A stretch of DNA of 64,000 nucleotides from DASWUZ01 sp036401375 (GCA_036401375.1 DASWVB010000013.1:124001-188000), one strand, 5' to 3'; counted from the first letter of the stretch, positions 18,372-28,979 are shown. Program-made: numbers and translations. The notes: generated by a model from the letters alone, not told the origin.

Positions 18372-18854
18372 TCAGCTCCCTGCGGGTGCAGTCATCTTGC
18401 TGACGTCAGGCACATCGATGCCAAGGGCGGTCGCGAGGGCCTGCTGATGGTCCTGCTCCTGCACGAGGATGCCCCGAATCTGCTCTGCGATTGCGTACTC
18501 CTGCAGCTGGTCGCAGTGGCGAATCCGCTGCCGGTAGTTGCGGATCGTCTCGTTCTCATTGTCCAGATCAAAGCGCAGCATGTCCTCTGCCTTCTCCGAC
18601 GTCTTCACCGGCTTGGCCACAACGCTCGGCATGCCCCCCAGATAGTCGATCGAGTTCGACAGGATGATCGCGTGCTCGAGCTCCTCGGCGGCGTGCTTCT
18701 CGAGCTCAGAGGCGATCGCCATGTAGGGCGCGCCCTTCAGCACCTGCGAATAGACCACGTAAGCGATGATCGCCTGGTACTCGCGGGACAGGTCTTCGTT
18801 GAGCAATGCGATCAAGTTTTCGCGTGTCAGTGCGGGCTGGGCGTCTGGGGTCAT
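18372..18854 (-). CDS. Ferritin-like (bacterioferritin-type) diiron protein
   Basis: 160 residues from the ATG at 18854, with AAAGGAG ten bases upstream; a start 15 codons upstream lacks such a site. Four helices carry the diiron ligand pattern: EDLSREYQAIIAY, SELEKHAAEELEHAI (ExxH), DLDNENETIRNYRQRI and VQEQDHQQAL (ExxH-type). This fits iron storage or iron detoxification, or a Dps-like peroxide consumer. The N-terminal residues MTPDAQPALTRENLIALLNE are typical of the small bacterioferritin-like subgroup common in soil bacteria. It lies upstream of the DUF985 gene on the same strand. Confidence 0.82.
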   Translation of the reverse strand: MTPDAQPALTRENLIALLNEDLSREYQAIIAYVVYSQVLKGAPYMAIASELEKHAAEELEHAIILSNSIDYLGGMPSVVAKPVKTSEKAEDMLRFDLDNENETIRNYRQRIRHCDQLQEYAIAEQIRGILVQEQDHQQALATALGIDVPDVSKMTAPAGS

Positions 18855-19258
18855 TCGATCTCTTCTCCTTTGAGCTTTGAGGGTAATCCAGTGTCCCACG
18901 CCGTGCCGCGGCTGTCGAAGCTCAAATTAGGTCGTCTGGGAGGCGAGAGACGTTACCGGCTTAAATTCCTCCCCGCCGGCCTGATTGAAAAAAGAAGCTG
19001 CGCCGATACAAAAGTGAGAGACAATGGTCGGAATCCGACGCTGCCAATCTGGTTCTTTCCACGTCTCACAAGCACAGGACGCAGAGGTGTGCGGCTGGGC
19101 GGCAAGCAGTTCCGACCAAGGGCGTGATGACTGCGGCTACTTGGTACGGTTAAAACACTACAACTCTCGTAGAAAATCCGTGTCAAGCTTGATGGAAGAC
19201 CTGGTCCCAGGTGGGCCGTGTGCCGGCGAGTGAAAGACCGCAGGGGAGAGAAAGAACT
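18855..19258. other. Divergent intergenic region, no gene seen
   Basis: About 400 bases between the ferritin-like gene and the glycosidase. Short frames here have no start signals or recognisable sequence. Toward the right end lies GGGGAGAG, the ribosome binding site of the glycosidase. I see no RNA gene. Confidence 0.5.
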
Positions 19259-21151
19259 TTGAGCGAAATCGAGCTCCTGAACATCGATCCGAAGCACCTG
19301 CATCCCTATTACCCCCGGCCACAGTTGCAGCGCGAGCATTGGATCCCGCTGAACGGTATCTGGGACTTCGCCATCGATGCTGCGGCGCTGCTCTCAGAGC
19401 TTTCCGAGGTTCAGTGGACGTCGAGCATCCTGGTGCCGTTCAGCCCCGAGACGGCGGCGAGCGGCATCGATGACACGGGCTTCTACTCCGCGGTGTGGTA
19501 TCGCCGCAGCTTCGATCGCCCTGAGCTCAAGCCGGGCGAGCGGCTCCTGCTCCACTTTGGAGCGGTGGACCATTGCGCGAGCGTATGGGTCAACGGGACC
19601 ATGGTGGCCTCCCACGAGGGCGGCTACACTCCTTTCAGCGCGGACATCACCTCCGCGCTCATCGACGGCAGCCCGCAGCAGATTGCAGTCAGGGCTTATG
19701 ACGACCCCGCCGACCTCTCCAAGCCGCGCGGCAAGCAGGACTGGAAGCTCGAGCCCCACTCCATCTGGTACCCCCGCACGACCGGCATCTGGCAGACGGT
19801 GTGGATGGAGGTAGTACCGGCCTGCTTCATCGAGTCGCTTCGCTGGACCTCGAACCTGGAGCGCTGGGAGATCGGCCTCGAGGCCGGGGTAGCGGGGGCC
19901 GCCGCGAGGGAGCTTCGGCTCACCGTTCGCATGCACGTCAACGAACAGGTGCTGGCGTCCGACACCTACTCCGTGATTGCGGGCGAGGTGCACCGCTCGA
20001 TCGCGCTCTCTGACCCCGGCATCGACGACTACCGCAACGCCCTGCTTTGGAGCCCCTCTTCGCCCACCATCATCGACGTCGAGATGGAGCTGCGCAACCC
20101 GGATGGCGAGCTCATCGACCAGGTGAGGAGCTACACCGCCTTGCGCGCTATCGCTGTCCAGGGGGACCGGTTCATCCTCAATGGCCGGCCGTTGTCTCTG
20201 CGCCTGGTGCTTGACCAGGGTTACTGGCCGGGCACGGGCATGACCGCACCCAATGACGATGCCCTGCTGCAGGATGTGGTGCTGGCCAAGAAGCTTGGCT
20301 TCAACGGGGTGCGCAAACACCAGAAGATTGAAGATCCGCGCTACCTCTACTGGGCCGACCACCTCGGTCTGCTGGTGTGGGAGGAGATGCCGAGCGCCTA
20401 CCGCTACACCCGCAAATCAGTCGAGCGGCTCACCCGCGAGTGGATGGACGTGCTGCACCGCGACAGCAGCCACCCCTGCATCGTCACATGGGTGCCGTTC
20501 AACGAGTCTTGGGGCGTTCCGGATCTGCCTGAAAGCCCGGCGCAGCGTAATTATGTACAGGCCCTCTACCACCTCACCAAGGCCTTCGATCCGACTCGCC
20601 CGGTCATCGGAAACGATGGCTGGGAGAGTGTCGCAACCGACATCATCGGCATCCATGACTACGACGACAAGCCGGAACGCATCGGCAAGCGCTACGGTCT
20701 GAGCGACATCGAGTCGCGCCTCTTCAAGCGTGAACGGCCCGGCGGACGCATGTTGCTCGTCGATGGGGGAACCGGCGTAGGTCAGCCCATCGTGCTCACC
20801 GAGTTTGGCGGCATCGCTTTCGGTGACGCGAAGGACGATGTCTGGGGCTACTCCCGGTCAGAGACTGCTGAAGACCTGCTCGAGCGATACAGTGCCCTGC
20901 TGAATACGGTTCGCTCGCTTCCAGCGCTGGCCGGCTTCTGCTACACGCAGTTTGCAGACACCTACCAGGAGGCGAACGGCCTGCTCTTTGCCGACCGCAC
21001 ACCGAAGGCGTCGCTCGAGGCGCTGGCCCTCGCCACCAACGGCTCCAGGCCCGATTACGATGCGCAAGCGGAGGCCCTCTGGCGCGACCGCCTGATGGAG
21101 CGGCAGGCGCCTTACCCTGTCCTGCCGAATCGGCCGAGCGCAAAGGGCTGA
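19259..21151 (+). CDS. Glycoside hydrolase family 2 (beta-galactosidase/glucuronidase-like)
   Basis: 630 residues from the TTG at 19259, with GGAG ten bases upstream; an upstream GTG adds 16 unlikely residues. It has the three GH2 parts: a sugar-binding jelly roll (TGFYSAVWYRRSF, VNGTMVASHEGGYTPFSADI), an immunoglobulin-like domain, and a TIM barrel from about residue 300. The catalytic acid/base is Glu in VTWVPFNESWGVPD. The nucleophile is Glu in PIVLTEFGGIAF. There is no signal peptide, so it acts in the cytoplasm on an imported oligosaccharide. The exact sugar (galactose, glucuronate or mannose type) cannot be told. It stands alone. Confidence 0.9.
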   Translation: MSEIELLNIDPKHLHPYYPRPQLQREHWIPLNGIWDFAIDAAALLSELSEVQWTSSILVPFSPETAASGIDDTGFYSAVWYRRSFDRPELKPGERLLLHFGAVDHCASVWVNGTMVASHEGGYTPFSADITSALIDGSPQQIAVRAYDDPADLSKPRGKQDWKLEPHSIWYPRTTGIWQTVWMEVVPACFIESLRWTSNLERWEIGLEAGVAGAAARELRLTVRMHVNEQVLASDTYSVIAGEVHRSIALSDPGIDDYRNALLWSPSSPTIIDVEMELRNPDGELIDQVRSYTALRAIAVQGDRFILNGRPLSLRLVLDQGYWPGTGMTAPNDDALLQDVVLAKKLGFNGVRKHQKIEDPRYLYWADHLGLLVWEEMPSAYRYTRKSVERLTREWMDVLHRDSSHPCIVTWVPFNESWGVPDLPESPAQRNYVQALYHLTKAFDPTRPVIGNDGWESVATDIIGIHDYDDKPERIGKRYGLSDIESRLFKRERPGGRMLLVDGGTGVGQPIVLTEFGGIAFGDAKDDVWGYSRSETAEDLLERYSALLNTVRSLPALAGFCYTQFADTYQEANGLLFADRTPKASLEALALATNGSRPDYDAQAEALWRDRLMERQAPYPVLPNRPSAKG

Positions 21152-21275
21152 CGCCACACCCCAGAGGCAGCCCCGGATCGGGACAACAAGCGATTACCTT
21201 CCCCGGTCAGTGAGCGCGCAAAGCTTTGACGGTGCGTGGCCCATTTGATATAAAAAAGAGGCCGCACCGCATCAT

Positions 21276-22230
<955 letters not shown>

Positions 22231-22977
22231 ATGGCTGCACCGATGCGTACCGCTATCGAGCACTACGAAAGCTTTCTCGCGGACCATTACACCTGGATGT
22301 CTGGCCCATATGCGGATAAGGTCACGCATCAGCATGGTTTGCTCAAGCGAGCCGGCATTGTCCCGGCGGCAACCAGAGCGGCGGTCGACCTCGGCTGCGG
22401 TCCCGGGTCGCAGTCGATTGCACTTGCAGAGCTCGGCTTCTCAGTCACGGCTATCGATGCGAATGCACAGCTGCTGGAGGAACTTCGCCAGCACGCGAAG
22501 GGTCTGCCAATCCGCCCAGTTTTGCATGACCTTTGCGCCCTGGCGACTTGTTCCATGCTCCCTGCTCAGGTTGATGTTGCGATCTGCGTTGGAGACATCA
22601 TTCCACACCTGCCCAGCATGGCTTGTGTCACGACGCTATTCAACCAAGTGAGCGAACTGCTGGTGTCCGGCGGCAAATTCATGCTTGGTTTCCGGGATCT
22701 TTCCGAAGAGCTTCATGGTCTTGATCGCTTCATCCCAATTCGCAGCGACGACCAACGCATCATGACGTGCGTTCTGGAATACGAGCCAGAGACAGTCATC
22801 GTTCACGATCTTATTTATGTACGGCAGGACGGTCGATGGGAGCTTAACAAGAGTTCCTACCGCAAGCTTCGGCTCAGTCTTGATTGGGTTTGTACTAATC
22901 TCGAAGGCCAGGGCTTGATGGTCTCGCATAAGGAACAGACTGCCGGTGTCTGGACGATTGTGGCGTCCAAGGCTTGA
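22231..22977 (+). CDS. Class I SAM-dependent methyltransferase
   Basis: 248 residues. The ATG is preceded by GAGATCACAGAGGC. The SAM-binding motif I is AAVDLGCGPGSQSIALAELG, motif II is FSVTAIDANAQLLEEL, and the post-I region DVAICVGDIIPHLP fits small-molecule methyltransferases of the UbiE/type 11 kind. The C-terminal half (CVLEYEPETVIVHDLIYVRQ) is beta-rich and probably forms the substrate lid. Its stop codon directly abuts the stop of selD on the other strand. Whether it methylates a selenium compound is pure speculation from position. Confidence 0.85.
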   Translation: MAAPMRTAIEHYESFLADHYTWMSGPYADKVTHQHGLLKRAGIVPAATRAAVDLGCGPGSQSIALAELGFSVTAIDANAQLLEELRQHAKGLPIRPVLHDLCALATCSMLPAQVDVAICVGDIIPHLPSMACVTTLFNQVSELLVSGGKFMLGFRDLSEELHGLDRFIPIRSDDQRIMTCVLEYEPETVIVHDLIYVRQDGRWELNKSSYRKLRLSLDWVCTNLEGQGLMVSHKEQTAGVWTIVASKA

Positions 22978-24054
22978 TTAGAGGAACCGGATGGGCTTAC
23001 CTTCTCCACGCTCCAGCACTCTCCCGATGCGGGTGGCCGGCGTTCCAGCGGCGCGAGTGAGTTCTTCGAGCTGGACGGCGTCGCGAGGGTCAATCGAGAT
23101 CAGAAGGCCGCCGGCGGTCTGCGGGTCGAAGAAGAGAGTCATAAGCTCTGGAGCGATGTTGAGGTTGGGTTCGACGACGCACTCGGCAAACTCGCGGTTC
23201 GTCACCAGACCGCCGGGAATGGTCCTGGCCTGCACACACTCGACCGCGCCGTCGAGCAGCGGAATATCGTTCATCACGAGCTCAAACGCGACGCTACTGG
23301 CGAGGGCCATCTCGCGCGCATGGCCGGCCAGACCGAAGCCAGTCACGTCGGTCATCGCGCTCACCCGAAGTCCGGCCTTGGTGATGGCGATCGCCGCGTT
23401 CTTGTTCAGTGTCGTCATGCTCTTGATCGCCGAGTCGATCCATGCCTGCTTCGCGAGGCCGCGTTTGATCGCAGTCGTGATCACGCCCGTCCCGATGGGC
23501 TTGGTGAGAAAAAGCACATCGCCGACCTGGGCGCCTTTGTTCTTGAGCACGCGGTCCGGATGGATGGTGCCGGTAACAGCGTAGCCGAACTTCATCTCTG
23601 CGTCTTTCACGCTATGGCCACCGATCACGGCGCAGCCTGCCTCCAGCATCTTGGAAAGGCCGCCGGCCATGATCGCGCCGAGCGTATCGAGATCGCCGTC
23701 TTCCGGATAGGCGAGAATCGCAAGTGCGCTGATGGGAATTCCGCCCATCGCATATACGTCGCTCAGGGCGTTGGTCGCTGCAATCTGGCCGTAGGTGTAG
23801 GGATCGTCGACCATTGGAGTAAAAAAGTCGACAGTCTGCACCAGGGCGAGATTGTCGGTCAGCTTGTAGATGCCGGCGTCGTCGGCCGTCTCGAATCCGA
23901 CAAGCACGTTCGGGTTAGTTTGTTTAGGAAGTTGCGAGAGGACACGGTCGAGAATTTCAGGGCTGATCTTGCTGGCACATCCGCCGGCCTTTACCTGTGC
24001 GGTCAACCTGACCGGCGTGTTCGCTGGGACATTTTCAATCAGGGTTTCGCTCAT
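22978..24054 (-). CDS. selD: Selenide, water dikinase (selenophosphate synthetase)
   Basis: 358 residues. It makes selenophosphate from selenide and ATP. The catalytic Cys/Lys pair is in KAGGCASKISPEIL (Cys26, Lys29), the Cys form, so no in-frame UGA selenocysteine is used. Further motifs: TVDFFTPMVDDPYTYGQIAA, ATNALSDVYAMGG, GGHSVKDAEMKFGYAVTG and TDVTGFGLAGHAREM. It is the last gene of a five-gene operon and overlaps the upstream radical SAM gene by ATGA. No selA, selB, selC or ybbB homologue is in the window, so the use of selenophosphate here (selenoprotein, selenouridine or another) is open. Confidence 0.95.
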   Translation of the reverse strand: MSETLIENVPANTPVRLTAQVKAGGCASKISPEILDRVLSQLPKQTNPNVLVGFETADDAGIYKLTDNLALVQTVDFFTPMVDDPYTYGQIAATNALSDVYAMGGIPISALAILAYPEDGDLDTLGAIMAGGLSKMLEAGCAVIGGHSVKDAEMKFGYAVTGTIHPDRVLKNKGAQVGDVLFLTKPIGTGVITTAIKRGLAKQAWIDSAIKSMTTLNKNAAIAITKAGLRVSAMTDVTGFGLAGHAREMALASSVAFELVMNDIPLLDGAVECVQARTIPGGLVTNREFAECVVEPNLNIAPELMTLFFDPQTAGGLLISIDPRDAVQLEELTRAAGTPATRIGRVLERGEGKPIRFL

Positions 24055-25130
24055 CCATTCACTCCTTGTGGATCCAAACCCAGATCAGAGGTGTGGGCCT
24101 CTCGCGCGAGCACAATCGTGGTGCATGCGCTCTCACTCTTGGGCATGTCGCGATGCGGCGCCATGGTCACGGTCAGCGGTTTGGTCTCCCCGCGCACGAT
24201 AGGGCAGTAAAAGTCGGGCCTGGCCAGCTCATGATGCAGCCGCCTGCGGCCGGCGCATCCGCCGTGGCAAGCATCGACATGGGGGCAACTCTCGCAGGCT
24301 AGAGGCAGGGAGCGGGCATCCCGGAAGGGCTGCGTCTCCGTCACCTGCGAGCCCTGCTCGAGCAGCAGGCTCAGCGGATCGCCCTCGCCGGGCCAGTAGA
24401 CGCATGGCTGCACGGTCGCACGAGGCGTAACCCGCACAGTGCCGCACCCGCATCCGCCCCTGCGTGCGGGAAGCCCGGCCATGGCGCGGACCAGCGGCTC
24501 ACCCGTGCTGATGAGGTCCGTCTCTTCCAGCAGGATTTGAAAGCCCTCCCAGTACTCCTTGTAGGTGAGCGCGTAAATGTCGGTGCGCACCGATTGATAT
24601 ACGTTGATCCGCAGCGGCGCATCGTAGCGCTTGGCGATGCGCGCCACATTGGCTAGATTCCTGTAGTTCGACTTCATCATGACGGCGATGATGGTCACCG
24701 GCACTCCGGCCTTGCGGCACCGGGCAGCCTGGCGATGAATCAGCTCCCAGTTGCCGGCGCCGCGCTGGCCATCCTGCTGAGCGCGGTTGTCGTAGTCGAG
24801 CGAGAACTCAATGTCGGTAAAAAAGCCCAACTCCTCGTCGGTAAGCAGCTCTACGCTGTGGCCGTTCGAGGTCATCGTCATGCGCAGCGGCTGGTCCTTC
24901 AGCCATCCGATGATGGGGTGGAAATCGGGATGCATGCCATTCTCGCCGGTGCCCAGGTTGACCGATTTCACGGGCAGGGCGGCGAGTATCTGCTGCACCT
25001 CGTTGAGCGAGATACGGTCAAGACGCGCCGGGTCCCGGTAGCAGAACGAGCAGGCGAGATTGCACTCGTTCGTCAGCCCCAGACCGAGCGCGAATTGTGG
25101 CTCTTCTACCGCGGGAGTCTCCCCTGCCAT
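24051..25130 (-). CDS. Radical SAM protein with SPASM-like C-terminus, selD-linked
   Basis: 359 residues from the ATG at 25130, with GGGAGG eight bases upstream. The open frame continues 163 codons further but that part overlaps the permease gene and is shadow sequence. The cluster motif is NECNLACSFCYRD (Cys23, 27, 30), followed by NLGTGENGMHPDF, the GGE-type SAM contact. The C-terminus carries about eleven Cys in GGCGCG, VQPCVYWPG, CESCPHVDACHGGCAG and FYCP, which suggests auxiliary iron-sulfur clusters. It overlaps selD by four bases. The substrate is unknown. The context makes a selenium-dependent role likely. Other candidates would be peptide maturation or anaerobic enzyme activation, but no short peptide gene is adjacent. 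Confidence 0.85.
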   Translation of the reverse strand: MAGETPAVEEPQFALGLGLTNECNLACSFCYRDPARLDRISLNEVQQILAALPVKSVNLGTGENGMHPDFHPIIGWLKDQPLRMTMTSNGHSVELLTDEELGFFTDIEFSLDYDNRAQQDGQRGAGNWELIHRQAARCRKAGVPVTIIAVMMKSNYRNLANVARIAKRYDAPLRINVYQSVRTDIYALTYKEYWEGFQILLEETDLISTGEPLVRAMAGLPARRGGCGCGTVRVTPRATVQPCVYWPGEGDPLSLLLEQGSQVTETQPFRDARSLPLACESCPHVDACHGGCAGRRRLHHELARPDFYCPIVRGETKPLTVTMAPHRDMPKSESACTTIVLAREAHTSDLGLDPQGVNG

Positions 25131-25195
25131 CTCTTCGCCTCCCTTCCCTTCCACCGCAAAGTCCGCAAATCGTGGCACGTTCGTTGTCCGCCCTC

Positions 25196-26911
25196 TTACG
25201 TTTGCATCTCCATGCGCGCGCTGGGCTGACTTAGCCAGTCCGATGCGACCACGAGCACGATGACCGCAGCGATCAGCGTTGAAACTTTGCCATAATCCCC
25301 TAACTGTACATCGTTGTAGAGTGCCTGACCGAGGCCGCCGCCGCCAACCAGGCCGAGGATCGTCGCCGCGCGCAGATTCATGTCCCAACGCAGCAGGATA
25401 TAGCGGCGCATCATCGGCCAGGACTGCGGCAGCAGGGCCCAGAACATGCATTGAAGCGGAGTGGCTCCAAAGGCCAGCAGCGCCTCCACCTGCTCCTGCG
25501 GGCTCTCCTCCATCGTCTCCGCGAAGAGCTTGCCCAGCACCCCGCCGGTGTGGAGTCCTAACGCGATCGCACCGGCAAAAGGGCCAAAGCCTACAGCGAT
25601 CACGCAGACCAGGACCCACACGAGTTCGGGCGTCGCACGCAGCAGGTTCGAGACCAGGCGGGCTAGCCAGAAGACGACTTCACCCCGCATCCTGAGCAGC
25701 CAGGAGCGCTCAAGAGACTCATGCCGGGCGGAGCGCAGCCGGGTGGCGGGAAAGGCCAGCATCAGCCCAAGCACCGCGCCGGTCACGGTGCCGAGGACCG
25801 AAATACTGATGGTCTGTAGAGCGAGCACACCGACCTCGCGCAGAAACGCGGGCGACCACTCCGGCCTGAAGAGCGATCGAGCGAAGCGCGCCAGGTTGGG
25901 GATCGTATCGCTTGCGGCGAAGTTGTCCCAGCGGAGTCCAGCAACGGGCAGCGAGGCAAAAAGCACGCCGAGCAGCGCGACACCGATGAAGGAACGGCTG
26001 ACGAGAGGCCGCTTGAAAACGTCCCCTCGCTTCGACGCTCTGACACCCGTTTCGGACGGGGTGACAATGCGCCCTCGCATCGCGCGGCTCAGCAGGTCGA
26101 CGAGAAAGAGCAGCAGCACGAAGCAGCCAATGAGAGTTAGCACCTGGGAGAATTCGAAGAGCCGGGATGACAAGCTGATTTCATATCCAAGGCCGCCCGC
26201 TCCCACAAAACCCAACACAGCCGCCGACCGCACGCAGCATTCGAAGGAGTAGAGCGTGTAAGAGGTGAGCAATGCACGGCTCTGCGGCAGGATGCCAAAG
26301 AGCAGCATCTGCAGGCGGGTCGCACCCAGCCCACGCAGTGCTTCGAGCGGCCTTACGTCTGCTTCGTCGAAGATGTCCGCATAGACGCGGCCAAGCAGCG
26401 CGGTGTACGAAATAACGAGCGCAAGCGTGCCTGGCAGCGGACCGAGACCCAGTCCCGCGACGAAGAGCAGGGCCCAGACCAGGTCGGGAACGGAGCGGAT
26501 GACGCCCATAACGTGCAGGGTCATCCAACTCAGCGCCTTCAAAATTGATGGGCCGCCCTGGTCATCCGCGATACCGTTCCTCCACAGGCGCCCGCTGGCC
26601 AGAACGCCCAGCGGCATCGCGAGCGACGCCGAGAGCACGGTCGCCACCACGGCGGTCGCTGCCGTCGTCAGCGTGGCGCGAAGAGCCACCTTCAGGAAGC
26701 TGAAGGAGAGGTCGGGCGGGAAGAGCCGAACCAGTAGGTCGGCAATCGATGTCCACATCTGGTGCGAGACCAGCAGGCGCAGATCGACATGGGCGTTCCA
26801 CCCAGCCAAGACCACGAGGACGATAAGTCCCAGCGGAAATCTCCACCTGTCGACTGCGCCGAAGCGCGGTTTAACGAAGGCAGGCGCGCTTCTGGTGATC
26901 GTCGGCGCCAC
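25196..26911 (-). CDS. ABC transporter permease, tandem PhnE-type fusion
   Basis: 571 residues from a GTG start with GGGAGG six bases upstream. It contains two consecutive PhnE-like permease units (about residues 30-275 and 300-565). Each has its own hydrophobic spans and the ATPase-contact loop (EALRGLGATRLQMLLFGILP in the first, EALLAFGATPLQCMFWALLP in the second). So one chain supplies both halves of the membrane channel. It overlaps the ATPase gene by 41 bases and precedes the radical SAM gene by 65 bases. Confidence 0.9.
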   Translation of the reverse strand: MAPTITRSAPAFVKPRFGAVDRWRFPLGLIVLVVLAGWNAHVDLRLLVSHQMWTSIADLLVRLFPPDLSFSFLKVALRATLTTAATAVVATVLSASLAMPLGVLASGRLWRNGIADDQGGPSILKALSWMTLHVMGVIRSVPDLVWALLFVAGLGLGPLPGTLALVISYTALLGRVYADIFDEADVRPLEALRGLGATRLQMLLFGILPQSRALLTSYTLYSFECCVRSAAVLGFVGAGGLGYEISLSSRLFEFSQVLTLIGCFVLLLFLVDLLSRAMRGRIVTPSETGVRASKRGDVFKRPLVSRSFIGVALLGVLFASLPVAGLRWDNFAASDTIPNLARFARSLFRPEWSPAFLREVGVLALQTISISVLGTVTGAVLGLMLAFPATRLRSARHESLERSWLLRMRGEVVFWLARLVSNLLRATPELVWVLVCVIAVGFGPFAGAIALGLHTGGVLGKLFAETMEESPQEQVEALLAFGATPLQCMFWALLPQSWPMMRRYILLRWDMNLRAATILGLVGGGGLGQALYNDVQLGDYGKVSTLIAAVIVLVVASDWLSQPSARMEMQT

Positions 26912-27779
26912 CGGGGCCTCCCGCAGGATCGAGTGTGGGAAGGCGTGCGGCTTGCTCGTGTGGTTCGTTCAGTTCTCTCGGCTCGTGCGGTTTGACTGAA
27001 CGGTGATAAAGCTGGGTGAGCGATTTTTCCTCGAGATCCGAGGTAGGCAGGTCGAAGGCGACCTCGCCGGTGCGCAGCCCGACCACTCGCTTCGAGTGAC
27101 GGCGGGCGAGTTCCACCTGATGGAGCGAGATCAGCAGGGTGAGATGCGAGTCCTCCGCAAGCCGCACCAGCAGGTCGAGGATCTCATCCGACAGCACGGG
27201 ATCGAGCGAGGCGACCGGCTCGTCGGCAAGAATCACCTCCGGCTGCTGCATGAGCGTGCGAGCAATCGCGAGGCGCTGCTGCTGGCCGCCGGAGAGTTGG
27301 CTGCAGGCACTTCGCCACTTTTCCTTAAGACCTACCGCCTCGAGGCAATGCTCGGCGCGTTCGACCTCCGCTGCCTTCGGGGTGACCAGGTTTCGCACCG
27401 TGCTGGCGATCCCCCATCGCCCCAGCGCGCCGCTCAATGTGTTCATCAGGGCAGACATGCCTGGGACCAGGTAGTGCTGCTGGTAGATGCAGCCGATCCG
27501 GCAACGCATCTGCCGCAGGTCGGCCTGCCCCATGGAAGAGACGTCGGCAGTGCGATAGAGCAACTTGCCCGCGGAGGGAAAGATACTTGCATTGAGCAAG
27601 CGAAAGAGAGTCGTCTTGCCCGAGCCGGAGGGGCCAAGCAGGACTACCTGGTCGCCCTGTGGAATGTCGAGGGTGATGTTTTGAAGCGCAACCGAAGGCC
27701 GGTCTCCGTCTCCGAAGGTGCGGCCGACTCCGCGAAGACTATAGATCGATGGGCTATCGATCTTTGGGCTGAAGTTCAA
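26871..27779 (-). CDS. ABC transporter ATPase, PhnC-type
   Basis: 302 residues. TTG start within TTGA, overlapping the binding-protein stop. Walker A is GPSGSGKTT, the signature is [15 protein letters not shown], Walker B is [12 protein letters not shown], and the H-loop is [10 protein letters not shown]. The long [20 protein letters not shown] stretch is typical of the PhnC branch. The last 50 or so residues are Pro/Glu/Gly-rich, probably disordered, and the gene end overlaps the permease start. It powers import of the ligand bound by the adjacent lipoprotein. Confidence 0.92.
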   Translation of the reverse strand: MNFSPKIDSPSIYSLRGVGRTFGDGDRPSVALQNITLDIPQGDQVVLLGPSGSGKTTLFRLLNASIFPSAGKLLYRTADVSSMGQADLRQMRCRIGCIYQQHYLVPGMSALMNTLSGALGRWGIASTVRNLVTPKAAEVERAEHCLEAVGLKEKWRSACSQLSGGQQQRLAIARTLMQQPEVILADEPVASLDPVLSDEILDLLVRLAEDSHLTLLISLHQVELARRHSKRVVGLRTGEVAFDLPTSDLEEKSLTQLYHRSVKPHEPRELNEPHEQAARLPTLDPAGGPGGADDHQKRACLR

Positions 27780-28669
27780 TGCAGCAGTCCCGCACTCGTC
27801 GCCGCGCCCCGCAGCTTTTCATAGTCCGCATCGTTCGCGGTCACATACCCCTTCGAGTTCAGAAGGTCGAGCAGCGCCTTCTGATCCGGGTTGTCCGCGC
27901 TCAGGCCCTTCATCGCATTGGCGAAGGACTCGGCCACCTTGGGATCGAGGTTCTTGTTGGCCACCCACACGTAGTCGAAAAACGGCGGCGTGGTGTAGAA
28001 GACGCGCACCGCATCCGGCTTCAGTTGGCCGTTGGAGGTCATCTTCTTGTACACCAGCTCATCCATCGATCCAGCCTCGGCCTTGCCGTTGGCCACGGCG
28101 AGCGCCGTGGCGTCGTGCGCGCCGCTATAGCTCGCGTTCTTGATCACAGCCGGGTCGACCTTCTCCTGCTGCATGTAATACAGCGGCATCAGGTGGCCGG
28201 AGGTCGAGTTGACGTCGCCAAAGACGAAGTGGCCGTGCAGGTCGGCCAGCGAGTGGATCTTCGAATTCGTCTGGGTGATGAAGACGGAATGAAACTGCTG
28301 GTCGATGGTGCGCTGCACCAGGGGCTTGACGCCGGCCCGCGCAGACGCCTGCACATAGGTGAAGCCGCCCAGGTATGCGATGTCCACCTTGTTGTTGACC
28401 AGGGCCTCGACCACCGCCGCGTAGCTGGTCGGTATCGTCAGATCCGGGGTCAGCCCGGTCTGCTTCTGCCAGTAGCCCAGTAGAGGCTGATTGTCACGCA
28501 GGGCCTTGCCCGGGTCCGTAGTCGGAATCATGCTGATGCGCAGCTTGGTTTCGGGTGCAGGCCCGGAGTGGCAACCAGCAAGAACAACCAGCGCGAACAT
28601 TGCCGCGAGGGCAAACCTATTCAGAGTAGGGGCAGCGAACTGCTTTGGCCGGGCATTCCAATCGCGCAA
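27776..28669 (-). CDS. Substrate-binding lipoprotein, PhnD-like (phosphonate / possibly selenium oxyanion)
   Basis: 297 residues. TTG start with GGAG ten bases upstream. The lipobox is LVVLAGC (Cys about residue 33). The PhnD fold is recognisable: LRISMIPTTDPGKALRDNQP, SYAAVVEALVNNKVDIAYLG, FVFGDVNSTSGHLMPLYYMQ and SYSGAHDATALAVANGKAEA. Phosphonate, phosphite and related anions are the classical ligands. I recall a PhnD-like subfamily annotated as putative selenate-binding because it travels with selD; this gene fits that context. No phosphonate-degradation gene is nearby. It is the first gene of the operon ending in selD. Confidence 0.85.
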   Translation of the reverse strand: MRDWNARPKQFAAPTLNRFALAAMFALVVLAGCHSGPAPETKLRISMIPTTDPGKALRDNQPLLGYWQKQTGLTPDLTIPTSYAAVVEALVNNKVDIAYLGGFTYVQASARAGVKPLVQRTIDQQFHSVFITQTNSKIHSLADLHGHFVFGDVNSTSGHLMPLYYMQQEKVDPAVIKNASYSGAHDATALAVANGKAEAGSMDELVYKKMTSNGQLKPDAVRVFYTTPPFFDYVWVANKNLDPKVAESFANAMKGLSADNPDQKALLDLLNSKGYVTANDADYEKLRGAATSAGLLH

Positions 28670-28979
28670 GGCTTTGTCTCCGGAGGACGTTCAACTGCGT
28701 GTTTGACGAACCCATCCTAGCAGACGGGAGATGGGCCCCGTGCCGCCTCGGTCGCGCTCGGCAAGCAGCACGTCGAGTCCCAGGCTACGACCCGGCGCGA
28801 CCAGCGAAAACTGTACCACCACGTGCGTCGTCCAACCGCCTTCACCAAATATGGGTTGAACGCATCGACGATCTAGTTCGTTCTCATTCGGCGTCAGCCC
28901 CCATCGCGATATACGCAAGGTTAGATCATCCACCGGCCTACAAGGTTACGAGTATTTTCTTGATGAGTGCACTGACTCG

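Noticed and set aside
22978..24054. Possible selenocysteine in SelD
   Set aside because: The catalytic position is a normal Cys codon, and the frame has no internal TGA.
25131..25619. N-terminal 163-codon extension of the selD-linked radical SAM protein
   Set aside because: It overlaps the permease gene, is rich in Arg/Gly/Pro shadow sequence, and a good start with ribosome binding site exists at 25130.
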